A stretch of DNA of 64,000 bases from assembly GCA_026413225.1 (NCBI GenBank), contig CM048553.1:21328501-21392500 (forward strand). The letters run 5' to 3'. The stretch is from Otis tarda. Lineage: Eukaryota; Chordata; Aves; Otidiformes; Otididae. The stretch's first letter is position 1. Each line of letters begins with the position of its first letter. Both the position numbers and the translations under genes were made by a program. Shown one piece after another: positions 1-12,594 of this stretch. The notes beneath the pieces were generated by a model. The model was not told the DNA's origin and made no database searches. It saw only the letters and a program-made list of their open reading frames with translations.

Positions 1-1885
1 TCAGCACAGCATTAAGATACTGGCTTCATTTTATGCTTGAATATATATATTTTCATTGAAGAGGGGATTGTGCTGATGTTTGAGACTGAGTACCAAAAGG
101 AAACATCCTGAGTGCTTTACAAGGCAATTTCTTAACTTCTCATAAGAAAGGGGTATCAACAGTTGTTGAGAATCTATGTGATGGGGTATTTTCAGGCCTA
201 TTGAAGACATTTGCCCCACACATGTACTAGGAGTGGGGCCTAAATACGCCCTTTTCTCTTCTCTGCCTTCTTTGTAGCTGTGTCAAGTATAAATTTCTGG
301 TAAAAAATAAAATGTCAGATAAGAATATTATTTAGGAAGCAATGAGCCATTAAAGGCAAATCCAAATTATCCTGATGTTTCCTGGAGAGGCCTAAGTAAA
401 TGGGAAACGAAGAACCAAACTCACTGCTGGGCAAATGCCTGACAAACTGAGTGTTCAGAAATACATACTGATTTTCCGCTGCTGATATTTACATGCTATA
501 CATTTCATAACATATTTCCGATTTCATAAAATAACATATATTTAATGATTAATTTTCAAAGATCTAAGGTTAGAAATGAATGCAGTTACCCAAGTGGAAA
601 AGGCAAAAGATGATGAATCTCCCACTATATTGTGGTATGATTCATAGCAACCACCGCTGGAGGTTGTGTCTCATAAATTCATACACCCTCCAGAGTATCT
701 TGCCAAATAGTTAATGGTTCTATCTACAAGCCAGGGCTACCATTTTTATTTTAATCTTTGCCACTAGTTCAAACCCAAACCTGGTCCAATGGTCTGGTTA
801 ATAAAAATTGTCAAAGTATTCTGACAGACGAATTTTGAGTTAGCACTCTTAATAGATCTAGATAAATGACATTGCATAATCCTTTTGAAGACACACTTTT
901 CTAGGGGAAAAAAAAATGGTGGTATTTCAGAGGACAAACATAGATTACCCCAAGATTTCTCAGTGTATACCTTACAATAGACTTATTTATCCATTCAAGA
1001 AAATAGAAACAGAGAAAGTAATCATATTAAATAAGACCAGGACAAGATAATAGTGAGATGAATGAAGTAAATATAAAGTCAAAATATACCTTGTGATTTC
1101 AGTGTAGGTATACTTCCAATGGTTGCCTTTTAATCTCTCGTTTTTGCTCTCTGGTGTCCCAAATAAATACACATTTGTCATTATCCAAGGTAAAATTGGA
1201 GTATTTTTAATGAGGCATCACAGTCTGATGGGTACTAATTGGATTTGTTATCTATGTAGGAAGATAAATTGTTTGATTTTAGTGCCTACAGTGAATTTAC
1301 AGGTGTGGCAGTTCCACAGGCTTCTTTTTAATGGGGAAGTAAGGTGATTTATTACAGCATCAGTGAAAATCCAGGAGCTTCCAAGTATCAGCATTGCTGT
1401 CACTTTTTCAAAATCTAAACATTCTTCAGTCTGACTTCTTAAACTTTACATTTCTACAAAAGACAGAGATGCTTTATTAATATACATTTTAATTATTTAA
1501 GTGCTCTCATTCTCTCTAGCAATATATTCTTCCAAAGGAGTGTTTCAAATTGTGTACAGGATACCAAGGAGTGACAGAATGGCTTTTTAATCAGAATGAA
1601 TTGCTTTCTTTTGGTTAAAGATGTTTTATGTCCCTGTATGTAACCTCCTAACATGTTTTGTGGTGTAACATCATATTTATATAGGGATGACAGTTACACT
1701 AGAGAACCCTAGTGAAACAGCATAATTGAATATCAAGTGAGCAATGGCTAAAGCATTAATTGGTTTTGAACTGCCTGCTTTTCTTTCACTAGCATTTGTT
1801 GTGTCCTATGCAGTGAAAATGCCAAGATGTTTGTCTGAGTACATAATGAAACTCGAAGTGATCTGTTGTGTCCTACAAGCCAGAG

Positions 1886-1990
1886 ATATATATGTCTGTA
1901 GGTATGTACATATATATATAGTCTTCATATATTTGTATATGCATATATACTTAAGCGAACACACATGTGTATACACACACATATATATTA
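1886..1990. repeat. Mixed TA/CA-rich simple sequence
   Basis: Interrupted runs of alternating TA give way to CA/TG dinucleotides, ending in a short CACACACA then TATATATA block. This is a degenerate dinucleotide microsatellite. The open frames crossing it on both strands are products of the alternating sequence and are not genes. Confidence 0.75.
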
Positions 1991-2307
1991 TTCTTGAATA
2001 ATACAATGAATTATTAATATAATAAGCAGAACATAATTATATGTTTGCATGTTATGCGTGTTAAATGTGCAACAGCATATACGGGAAGTATGCAAGAAAA
2101 GTGACTCCACTCACAACCTCAACTTTGAATTTTTTCAATATTAAGAACAAAACTGTGTGATGCCTGGGAAATACCAAAGCTGAGATCTGTACCCCTTTTC
2201 CTATTCCTTATATCACTTAGTCCAAGGAAATTAGAAAGGTCATAACATCAGATAGTTTCCCGGAATCAGACATGGATGCAACTCAAGTAGCTAGAAGGTG
2301 GGTTTTT

Positions 2308-2340
2308 AAAAAAAAAAAGAAAAAAAAAAGAAAAGAAAAT
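2308..2340. repeat. A-rich simple sequence
   Basis: Runs of A interrupted by single G bases. No transposon body with a CR1 or other 3' end was recognised directly upstream, so I treat it as low-complexity sequence and not as a retrotransposon tail. Confidence 0.8.
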
Positions 2341-5300
2341 AAATTATTGTCATTAACTATTAAAGAACCCATTAACATTGTTCCTTACGAAAAATTCAAA
2401 TTTTAAACAAAGCTAAAAAAATTTAAATACCAGTTAAGAGATTCACATAAGAAATGATCAGACAACGTTAAAAACCAAAACTTGTCTGTTTGTAAAAACA
2501 AAGTATTAAAAACAGTAAAGATTTGTCTACCAAGAACTGCTCCCACAATCATTTTGCTCTGTGGAGTCAAAGCATTTTTACCCTCACTGGTCACAATGCA
2601 ATACTGATACAATAGTTATTTTCAGTGGATGGAATGATTCTAAAATCTAAATATCCTCAGCTTACTTGCAAGCCCATACTTACCAAGACAAATACATTTT
2701 CTGTAGAATATTTCCCATGAATAAAAAACAACCTGTTTCTAAAAACTGTAGGGTTTAGCTTATTTTCATTCCTTCACACGCCTCAGCAAAAACAAATGAC
2801 ATTTGCTTTCATCACATAATGTCATTATGAATATTTATCTTCATATTTTCAACTCAGATAGTCACAGTAACAGCAACTTGATTGCACGAAGAATAGTGGC
2901 CATCAGGATATATTAACATTATACAATGTACACCTAAAATGAGGCAAATTTAAAGCAATATTCTACAATTTCATTATCATAACAAATGAAGACTAAGTCA
3001 TTTTACCCTGACATGCTCTTACATGACTGCCAAAAGGGCTCAAAGCGTACAGCAATTAGTACCACTTTAGAAAGATTCTTCTTCTTTAGTAATGCATTAC
3101 GGATGGAATCAACTTGAGGAAAGTATTGCCTGACTGAATTGCACCGTTCTTGATTAAACTTTAGAGCAGCATATCTTATTTTTCAGTAGACGAAATTACA
3201 TGACAGTGAGAACAATAATAAACATGCTGTCTGAATTAACATTCCGTGTTTTCCATTTTTAATATCAAGGAGCACTAACGCAGTGGCACTATTTTTGTTT
3301 TCATGATTAGCAAATAATAGTTTTCAACACAAATCGGGAAGGATCTAGTCTGCAATATGCTGCACTCTGGAACTAGAAATTGATCCAAGGTGTTAACAAA
3401 ATGTTGCTGATGCAAAGAATAAGAAATAAACTGAATTACTGAGCTACATATTCCATTGACAGGTTTTGATGTAAAATAATTACCTAATGCTTGGGTGTTT
3501 CAGCCTTAAAAAATAAATATCAGAAAAGGTTATGGGAGTCTTTATCAAAGCATAAACACTAAACTGAAAATTGTTTGCAACTCATTTGTTATGATATATC
3601 CTATTTCTGGAGAAAAATTCTATACAAACCATAGACACAATTCTGCCATTGAAAAAAAAGGGTTGTGTCTTTATGTCTGTATGAAGTTTGGCTGATGATA
3701 CCATGCTTGGGACAGAAGTGCAACTTTAATAGTGATTATTACTTCACTGAAAGAGGACCCATGCCAAAGCAATGGAACAACATGTATTTCTGTCCCCCAT
3801 TGCTGTGAGCATGTTTTGGAATAAAATAAAATTCTAATTGCAACCTTTCTCAAATTCTCTTCTACTGTTCAGTAGCTGTTTCTGATGCTATTTCTTCATG
3901 AAATAGTGAAGGTCTCAGAAACTTATCCTAGACTTCTTATTCAGGTAACAAGATACGAAATAACATTATCACCTGTCCACTAACCAACCCAGTTCCTGTT
4001 GCTAAAACCAGGTGTGGATAGACCTGGCCAACTTCCTCTCCATGAAGCAGTGAAAGAAAGGCAATGGCAGTTGTTTATTGGAATACACAAATCTGTATTC
4101 AAAGCTGTATTGTACAGATGACACTCCTGAATTTAACTGAATCGTGTTAGTTTTCCTCTGAGTCTCTAAGATGCTCAAATTTTTTCACTGCTTGTATAAC
4201 CTATGTATCTTTATCTGAAAGCCCATTCTGCTTTCAGTAGAAAAGTTAAGGCAATAATTGGAAATAAGAAAGCAAATAGAAATAAAAGACTGAGGAAAAG
4301 ATAAAATGGAAATGAAAGTAAAATAGAAGTTATGAGGCATATAGAAATAATAAGAGATAATAAGTACCTTGGTGACAACCAATAGTTAGCAGAACAAAAG
4401 ACAAAAACAATTTTAAGCATATTGGAAAGAAATAAATCTAGCAACATTTTATGTTCATTATCAGAAAGACATGGTGATGACAGTAACAACAGCAACAAGT
4501 AACAAACCAACTGAAATATTCAATAAATATTTTTATTTTATTTTTGGGAAGAAGCAGGATAATGTACAAATCAACAAATGTGGAAGACTTCACAACTACC
4601 AATAGCTGAAGAGATTGTTAATCAACACTTAGTAATCATGGTTACTTTCAAACCAGTGGACAATCTCTGGTCTGTGTATATTCCTTTAAATAAATCTGAG
4701 ACTCCAAGGAAACTCTATAATATTGCTAGAGAATTAGCACTAGGCTAAGCCACAAAAGGCAAAGAGGATGACAGGAATAACTACTGACATTAAGTGCGAC
4801 AAACACCTGGAAAATCTGTTACAGGAATCAAATAATTCAATTTTTAATTGTTTTACAGGAAATTGATCTTGTTAAGCAAAATTGACTTAATTGTTGGATG
4901 AAATGGCAAATGTGGTTAAATGTACTTACTGTAGAACTGTAAGACTCTAGGAATAACAAAGGCATTTGAATTAACACTGCAGGTACATAATGAGAAGATT
5001 ACAAATTGGCCTATTAGCCAAGCTTGAAAGTAGTGTCTGTGAGACTCATCAACAAATGAGGATTTTCTAATAGCATCTAGATTTAACAGTATTCTACTGT
5101 TGATGGTCAGACAGGAATATAAAGGTATTGCTTATAAGATAACATACAAAATAATATAGATTTCATTTCTTGGTTAAAGAGATCTTTAGAAAACCTTTGA
5201 TTTAATATAGCTAAATGTAAGCATTTACAGAAAGAAACAAGAAATGTGGGCCTCTTGGGAACAAAACCTAGAGAAATTGTGTAGAAGTTGTAATAAATAG

Positions 5301-5764
5301 TTAGCTCCCAAGCAACCACCGTGAGGCAAAAAAGGGTTTTATAGGATTGCTACTTGCAAAAACAAGGACTAGCAAAAGGGAACAGAGATTATTTTAATTC
5401 TGTTTAATAAAATCAAAGCTGGAATATTCTGAAAAGAGCCTACATGAGAAGTAAAAATCATTCTCAGCTAAAATATCAGTATTTTTGAAATTGAATTAAG
5501 ATGAAAATAAAAAAAAAAAGGCAAGAATCTTCGTAAGAAGAAATTTCTGTCTCACAAAACAGAGAACAAACCAAAATAAAAATGTGACAAAACAGCTTCT
5601 CAGCTGGTATGCACATGACAGATACTGTCTGAGGCTTTAAGTCAGAAGTCTATCAGATATCACACTGTTTTTTTTTTTCTATGAAGTTTGATACATTTGA
5701 TTTGGAAATGGTCTTGTGGAAAGTTTTAGTTTTACCATTAGAAATGTTTCATTGATATCTGGTG

Positions 5765-5800
5765 TTTTAGAATAAATATAAATAATTTTAGAATAAATAT
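5765..5800. repeat. Short direct repeat, 21-bp spacing
   Basis: The 15-base string TTTTAGAATAAATAT occurs at 5,765-5,779 and again, identical, at 5,786-5,800. This looks like a small local tandem duplication in AT-rich DNA. No function is implied. Confidence 0.8.
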
Positions 5801-5827
5801 TTTTAAACTGCAGATATTTTAAAATCA

Positions 5828-6404
5828 TGTTGTGGTTTAACGTGGCAGGCAGCTAAACACTGCACAGCATTTCTCTCACTCCACCCACAGTGCTATGGGG
5901 GAGAGAATGCGAAGGAAAAAAGCAATGGGAAGAAAAAAAACCAAAAAACATAAAACTCATGGATTGCGATAAACACAGTTGAATAGGACAGAGAAGGAAG
6001 GAAAAATAATAATGTTAAAAGAATATATGAAACAAGTGATGCACAATGCAATTGCTCACCACCCACTGACTGATGTCCAGTGTGTCCCCGAGCAGTGACC
6101 TCCTGGCAAACTTTCCCCTAGTTTATATACAGAGCATGATGTCATATGGTATGGAATATCCCTTTGGTCATTTTGGGCCAGCTGTCCCAGCTGTGTGTCC
6201 CCTCCCAGCTTCTTGTGCACCCCCAGCCCACTCACTGGTGGGGTGGTGTGAGAAGTAGAAAAAGCCTTAACTCTATGAGACCACTGCTCAGCAGCAACTA
6301 AACATTCTTGTGTTATTAGTATTATTCTCATCCTAAATCTAAATCATAGCACTATGCCAGCTACTAGGAAGAAAATTAACTCTATCCCAGCCAAAAGCAG
6401 GACA
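5828..6404 (-). mobile_element. Solo LTR, avian ERVL-like, old copy
   Basis: On the minus strand the element starts TGTCCTGCTTTTGGCTGGG and ends CCACAACA, so it has the canonical TG...CA ends. Within it are a TATA box (6,121-6,130), a CRE-like site just upstream of the TATA box, and a T-rich, C-rich 3' part. The same layout is seen in the LTRs at 42.9 kb and 58.2 kb, with which it shares its first 50 or so bases, so the three belong to one group. The flanks AATCA (5,823-5,827) and AATAA (6,405-6,409) differ at one of five bases and are likely a decayed 5-bp target duplication. No internal retroviral genes lie next to it, so it is a solo LTR left by recombination between two LTRs. The ERVL assignment rests on duplication length and remembered resemblance, not on a search. 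Open frames inside it (6,056-6,331) are not genes. Confidence 0.8.
6121..6144 (-). promoter_or_regulatory. LTR core promoter: TATA box and CRE-like site
   Basis: On the minus strand a CRE-like TGACATCA (6,137-6,144) lies seven bases upstream of a TATA box, GTATATAAAC (6,121-6,130). The same pair, at similar spacing, recurs in the related LTRs at 43.3 kb and 58.4 kb. This is the expected Pol II start region of the LTR. Present activity is unknown. Confidence 0.55.
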
Positions 6405-6409
6405 AATAA

Positions 6410-8499
6410 TAAAAACAAAAGCTCCATGAATGATATTTCAGTACTTAACACCGTAGTTGAGAGAAAGCACCAGATATGAAGGAGCCACTTAGGTTAACGA
6501 AAGAAGCTGATGACTGCAGCTAAACCTGGATGAAAGAAGGAATAAGTATTTTTTATAGTGAAAGTGATTAACCACTGGATGGCATTTCCCTGAAACAGTC
6601 ACAGACTCTGCAGTTTAGGGTTTGATGTCTTCTAATCAGAACTGTTGACTTTTCCAGGAGATAAGTTTTAACAGATACTTCACTGTCAGACGATTCCTTG
6701 TTCAACATCTGCGAATGTCGTGATCTGTTTTCTGTTAGCCTTCCTTAAAGGGCAGCCTTTGGCATTTCAGTATTGGATTAAGGCAAAAAGGAAACAAAGT
6801 ATGTTCCATGTTCAGTTTGCAGTCCTATACATGATGCATACTTAATGGGCACATGGGATTTGCCATCTCATAGAAGGATTCTGGCAATACAGACCAAAAA
6901 TCTCTAAGCCAGGTAGACACTGGCTCAATAAATGTATCATGGTATGAAGTACAATACCACGTGGCATAAAGAAGGTTTGACTGGATGGTCTACTATGATC
7001 TAGTAATCTATTCCAGCCTTAAGTTTTCAGGTACTCTGCAACATTTCTCCCTTACTGGTTATTTCTGCACACAATTTTGATTCTGCTTATGGGATAGTTC
7101 TGCGTGGCACACTATAGCTGGGCTGTGTGATAGAGGATGTCCTTGCTGACACTGACATTGCTTTCCAGTTGTATGTGACAGTATGTGAAGTGTTTATTAA
7201 GCTCCTTGTTGCCCTGTAACAGCCAAGGTTGTTTAAATAGCTACAGAAACTGGTATAATATCAATAGAGAGGGTTATATATTGACATTTGAATTCAACAG
7301 ATTTCTCCCTTTACCCTCAAAGATGACAATTATAGCAAAGGTCACTCTCCATAGAACTGTAGCAGAGAATTATGTGCACTAGTTCAACACAGGAGAAAAA
7401 AAACCTTTCCTTATATCTAAGAAATATTATTAATGGAGTTGCTGTGAATAAAGAAGTTATTCTATTCTATGTGGGATATGTCCAAAGACTTTTACTAGCC
7501 TTTGTTGGAGCACAGTGAAGTTCATAACTCAACAAGAAGTCAATTGTTCCCTTGCTATTATATTTGATTAGCATTCCACTGTAGCAATTCTATATTGCAT
7601 CCAAAGAAAATATCTTTGTTTTTGTTGAACAAGTTAATCAATTTGATTAAGAGAGCATAATAACAGTAAAATTGTCATTCTGTCATGTAATTGTATATTT
7701 CACACCATGTCTCAGAAAAGGAAAGGAAATGGCAGGTAATTTAGTTGTCTTGCTTTATGTACAATCCTCATTTCCTATGTCTTCCTGCTATCATGTACAT
7801 TCACTTGATCACCTCCTATTTCTGCCTTATGGAGCAAGGTAAGACTTCTTCCACCAGGAAACAGAAGAAATAGGACCGATTTACATCTGAGTTACAACTC
7901 TTATCAAATTACCATACTTAGTAGACACCTTCTTATATTTAAAAAAAGTTGAACTATTCTATACACCTTTTATCAAATATCAAAACCATAGAAATAGCAA
8001 ATAAAACAGTATTTTGTCCAATGCTTACTACAGTTGCTTCTATAGTGCTTGAAATACATTAAATTAAGAATCAACATTCCCTTGGAAAATAAATGAAGGA
8101 GACACTATGTGAGTAGTGCCTCCTCTAGACAGCCTCCAGAGAGCAATTGCTCATGACAGCTAAGAACAGATAGTCAGAAAAGAATCTCATATCCAGCTGA
8201 AATGACACAGGGAATTTGAGAAGGCAGAACACAATTATCTGAGATTTAATTTCATCAGAATGCAAAGGTTGTACCAAGGGAACATTAATGACGACTTTAG
8301 AGCCTCCTTGGAAGTAGAAAAACAGGACTAGAGTATAATAAATACACTTGAAGAAGTCAGGGTGTAGGACACAGAGACATTTCAATTTTCCTGTGTCCTG
8401 TAGTTTGCACACTGGAATATAGCTTGTCCCTTCTGAGGCCTTTTTTCCCCTCCTAGGGATCATCATCATAGAACCTGAGGGCCAGACCTAAAAGGACAG
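6410..8499. other. Stretch without recognised genes
   Basis: No exon or RNA gene was recognised. A faint CR1-like 3' end is possible at about 6,968-7,020 (listed separately). A 114-codon frame on the minus strand at 8,125-8,469 has no recognisable domain and no splice context I could support. The rest looks like ordinary AT-rich unique sequence. Confidence 0.55.
6968..7020 (+). mobile_element. Possible ancient CR1-type 3' end
   Basis: The words GGTTTGACTGGATGGTC and TCTATTCCAGCCTTAA, in this order and spacing, resemble the terminal part of CR1-type LINEs (GACTAGATGATC ... CCTTCTGGCCTTAA). The upstream sequence could not be aligned by eye. Chance similarity is a real alternative. Confidence 0.3.
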
Positions 8500-9180
8500 A
8501 CTGAGAAGGAGTACTAGAGGGCAAGAAGCTCAAGATGAGCTGTCAATGTGCACTTGCAGCCCAGAAAGCCAACCACATCCTGGGCTGCATCAAAAGAAGT
8601 GTGGTCAGCAGGTCAAGGGAGGTGATTCTGCCCCTCTACTCCACTCTCGTAAGATTTCCACCTGGAAATCCACTGTGTCCAGCTCTGGAGCCCCCAAGAT
8701 AAGAAGGACGTGGACCAGTTGGAGAGGGTCCAGAGGAGAGCCACAAAGATGATCAGAGGGCTGGAGCACCTCTCCTATGAAGACAGGCTGAGAGAGTTGG
8801 GGTTGCTCAGCCTGGAGAACAGAAAGCTCTGGGGACACCTTATAGAAGTCTTCTGGTACCTAAAGGGGACCTAAAGGAAAGATGGGGAGAAACTCTTCAG
8901 TAGGACCTGTTATGATAGGACAAGGGATAATGAATTTAAAATCAAGGGAGGTAGATTCAGACTCAATATAAGGAATAATTTTTTTAGGGTGAGGGTGGTA
9001 GAACACTGAAACATATTGCCCAGAGAAGTGGTGGATGCCCCATCCCTGGAAACGTTCAAGGCCAGGTTGGATGGGGCTCTGGGCAACCTGATCCAGTTGA
9101 AGACGTCCCTGCTCTTTGCAGGGGGCTTGGACTAGATGACCTTTAAAGGTCACTTCCAACCCAAAGTATTCTATGATTCT
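8500..9180 (+). mobile_element. CR1 LINE, 5'-truncated 3' end
   Basis: This is the last ~0.68 kb of a CR1 non-LTR retrotransposon. It covers the C-terminal end of ORF2, downstream of the reverse transcriptase catalytic core, and the short 3' untranslated tail ending ATTCTATGATTCT at 9,180. Translation in three forward frames recovers pieces typical of CR1 ORF2: an AAQKANHILGCIKRSV segment (from about 8,550), then [16 protein letters not shown] (from about 8,761) and VVDAPSLETFKARLDG. At least one frameshift separates the first piece from the second, and two in-frame stops interrupt the rest (in the LKGT-stop-RKDG region and at the VVEH-stop position where CR1 normally has Trp). It is therefore a dead copy. 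The 5' limit is approximate because the match fades around 8,500. Truncation at the 5' end is the rule for CR1, which is copied from its 3' end. Confidence 0.92.
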
Positions 9181-12100
9181 TTACCAAGTGGGACATAAGC
9201 AGAATTTAGACACAAAACAAAGCTAGAACTGCAAGCCTGAAAGCCTCCTGCCTAATCTTGGCAGAAAGCACAGCCAAAATTTAGGTGGGTCTTGAGAACG
9301 TTCAGGAAGATATGTGCTGTGGAGTATACATTGCCCTCTTATGTCGTATAGACCTTGCAACAGATGACATTAGGAACTCTTTTCAAGACTCTCTTCTTTA
9401 TCCTTCTGCAATCTGAACAGCCATGAAGGAAGCAGATGCCGCACAGCCCCAAGAACCTAAAGAATCTCTCAGTTATACAATAGCTTTCAATACCTCTGGT
9501 AAAGGTAATATGACTACTTTCTTAACTATGGATTTTCTTGTTGCAAAAGTTTGATGTGTTGTCAGATGTAACAAAAAGGAAGTTGCAGCACAGCACATCA
9601 CCACCTCACTAAGATGTTAAGAACCATATAAACTGTTTGGATACGTTATTTCCTTGATATCTTAGATTACAATGTTATTTTTTCTTGGCACTTTTAGGAG
9701 CTGGAGTATAATGAACTCTTGATGAACTGGAATACGGTCTGTTGCTTCTAACAAATCACGGTGACCAAAGCTGACCTCATTAGAAATTATTTTTCTATAC
9801 GAAGGACTAAACCATTGGACAAATTCAATATGGATTATTTTAAGCATTCATAATGAATTTAAATAGCAGTTTCTGTGTAAGACAAACTGAAGAGCAGGAA
9901 GTTAAAAGCTGGTTTACTACAGATTAAATTCCATTCTGAGAACAGTTTGTCAGACAAGTAGAAAATATGTTGTCTATATCCTCCAAAAATATACAACTAT
10001 CAATCATTTTCAGTCAAAAATTAAAGTTGCAAATTATGTCTTCTAATTTTGGTCCTTTCTATAATTCCAGAATTCCAGGTATGTCAGGAATTTTGTATAC
10101 CCTTTTTCACTTCTGCTTAGTTGGAGCACTTCTGGTTTTATTCAATTACTGTATTCTAACAGCATTCTCTGTTTTATAGACAAGACTGTTGTCCATATAC
10201 ATATTCAAATTAGCCCAAATTTGTGTTGCAGTGCATGTTGAATGAGAGCAGTGCTGATCTTAATTCTGATATACAGAGTAATAAATGCTGGGTTCGTATA
10301 ATTACTGTCCCAAAGTAATGTGGAAGAAAACCTTCATAATACACTCTGCTTAGTGTGATATGTTCTCACAAACATCTTTCAGTTCTTCTTCATCAGTGAA
10401 ATTACCTCTGGTCTCTTTCCTTTGGGATTCGGTGTACTGGTTTCAATCTGTAAATATCTGTACATTTAAGAGCCACGTTTCATGAAACTCGCTTCCCATA
10501 TACAAATGCAGGGGGACAACATAGCCATCCTCTGGACTGTATCCTATTTCAAGACTCATTCTCATTTTTAGAAATAAAATAATTGGAATTTAGATTTTAA
10601 TATAAGACATTATCTTAGTCAAAATTCTGTATCAGCAATATAGCATAATGTGAAACTGGCCTGTTTTCTTGAGGCAAAATGCCTGTTTTACAGAACTTCA
10701 AATTTCTTGCTGTCTGATGAAAAGGTGGAGCTACATCTGGATGCTGATCCATAAACTTCCATGGCAAAGATTGTTAGTAGTTGGCAGTGATTCTGAATTT
10801 ATTGTGGGATAGAAAGATAGAAGTTCTAAAGTAGACATTGTGTTGTTCAGTAGTTTATATGACTACACATCATTTTCCAAACAGCCCTTTTTCCACAGCC
10901 CTTGGTTTTGGCCAGCATATGGAGCTACTTGGAGAACAAAGCCTTCTTTATCTTGGAGACCAAAACTCTTTCACAGTGGCAGATTTATCTTATGGGCAGT
11001 AATATCAGGAAGTAGCCTGAATTCACATAGTATATTATCTGTATTCCACATGAAACTAAATAAATTAAACAAAATACGCTCCTTTAAATCAGATAATATC
11101 CCACAAGAATTAACATCCCCGTTTTTGAACTGACGAAAAAAATGCATCAATGTTTATGAACAAATGAACTTCTGGCAAACACTGTCTGTAGAAATACTGA
11201 TGTTGTTAATATATCTGGTCTGTAAATATGCTTCTAGTAGACTGTATCTCTACTTAATACTCACTGAAATTAATGTATAAATGCCAAAATGTTCTCCATC
11301 CAGATTAATAGGCACAGTTCCTTTTTCTGGTTTGGCCTAATATTGACTACAAATTTGCTGTCTTTCATTATTTCATGTTTTCTTACTCCTTTCTTGGTCA
11401 GTGTATTGAAGGGAAAATACATTTTTAAAAATCTCAAAATTCAGTTTCTTAACAAAATAATGATTGAGGGTTCTTAGCTGTGATATCCACATATCAAAAT
11501 GGTTACAATAGGTAATACCTGTAAGTATATAAATGTAAATGCATCCTATAAAGCAAACATACACATCCACAAATATGTATGCATGAGAAGAAAAGGTATT
11601 TTTCAAAGAATGAGAAGTCTGATGAAGTTACATTGACCAGCTACTAAAAATAATAATGTGCACAAAGAAGTCCTAATGATCTAAAGAAGATAAGTCAAAC
11701 ATTACTTAGCGCATAATTCACAGTTATAAGCTAGGATAGGGACCATCCAACAGATACAGCTGTATTCATTAAAATTCAGTATCACTGTACCGCTGTCTAG
11801 CAATGTCCTTAAAAATCTTTAGCTTTATCCCCTAAAGATCTTTTGGAAACTGAACTTCTTGACCTCACACAGTCTTCTCCAGGCATACACATTGTTCTGG
11901 TTATCTGTTACCTGAAAAGGTCCTGATGGGGTCAAAGTCATTATCTATAAATTCTGAACACTATAGAGAGAGATGGGGAAAAAATGGTACAACTTCTTCA
12001 TATCCCTAAAACATAGTTTTGGATAAAGAGTATTTTTTTGCAAGCATTAATAAATATGATGTACAGTTGATGTATACTTTTAGATACAAAGTAGTCTATG

Positions 12101-12594
12101 GACTGCAGTACCTAACTGAACACATAAGAGCTAATGACATAAGGACTAATGAATGTATAATAAGTACTCCAAAATCAGAGTTGAACAGTCCTTGGGGATA
12201 GAAAATGAAAGTACAAAATAAGTTCTTAAAGAAGAGAGAACTTCAAATCATTTATACCTGTAGTCACTGTAGAGTTATTAGAAAAGTTCTCATGACTGAA
12301 TCTTTCTTTACTTGGAATGCACTGAAGAATCTGTCTCTGACAAAAGCATCAGTAGAAGAGGCTTTAGAAAAATACAGAAAATGAAAAGATAGAATTCTAG
12401 TATGAGAAAAAGTTCTGAAAATTTGAAAAATATAATCTAAATATTATAAGCTGTGCTGCTAAACCATATTCTTTAAAATTGTGCTAGTACCAGGTGAATG
12501 AAACATAACAAAAAAGCAATTCATTTTTTAAAGGCTCTGATGGTAAAATATTGAAAACTGACATCTGCACTGGGGAAACTGGTGGAAAATATAA
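9181..12594. other. AT-rich stretch without recognised genes
   Basis: No exon, RNA gene or repeat was recognised. Open frames reach at most 97 codons (10,840-11,133, plus strand) and do not resemble a known protein. The sequence looks like ordinary unique AT-rich DNA. Confidence 0.6.

Larger units (their letters stand above)
1..5822. other. AT-rich stretch without recognised genes
   Basis: I see no exon, RNA gene or recognisable transposon here. Open frames on either strand are at most about 100 codons, have AT-driven composition rich in Ile, Phe, Lys and Tyr, and resemble no family I know. The stretch holds an alternating TA/CA patch near 1.9 kb, an A-rich run near 2.3 kb and a short direct repeat at 5,765-5,800, listed separately. 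It is probably intergenic or intronic DNA. Very diverged transposon remnants could be present and missed by eye. Confidence 0.6.

Noticed and set aside
8125-8469. 114-codon minus-strand frame
   Set aside because: No recognisable similarity. It starts next to a CR1 boundary and shows no exon signals.
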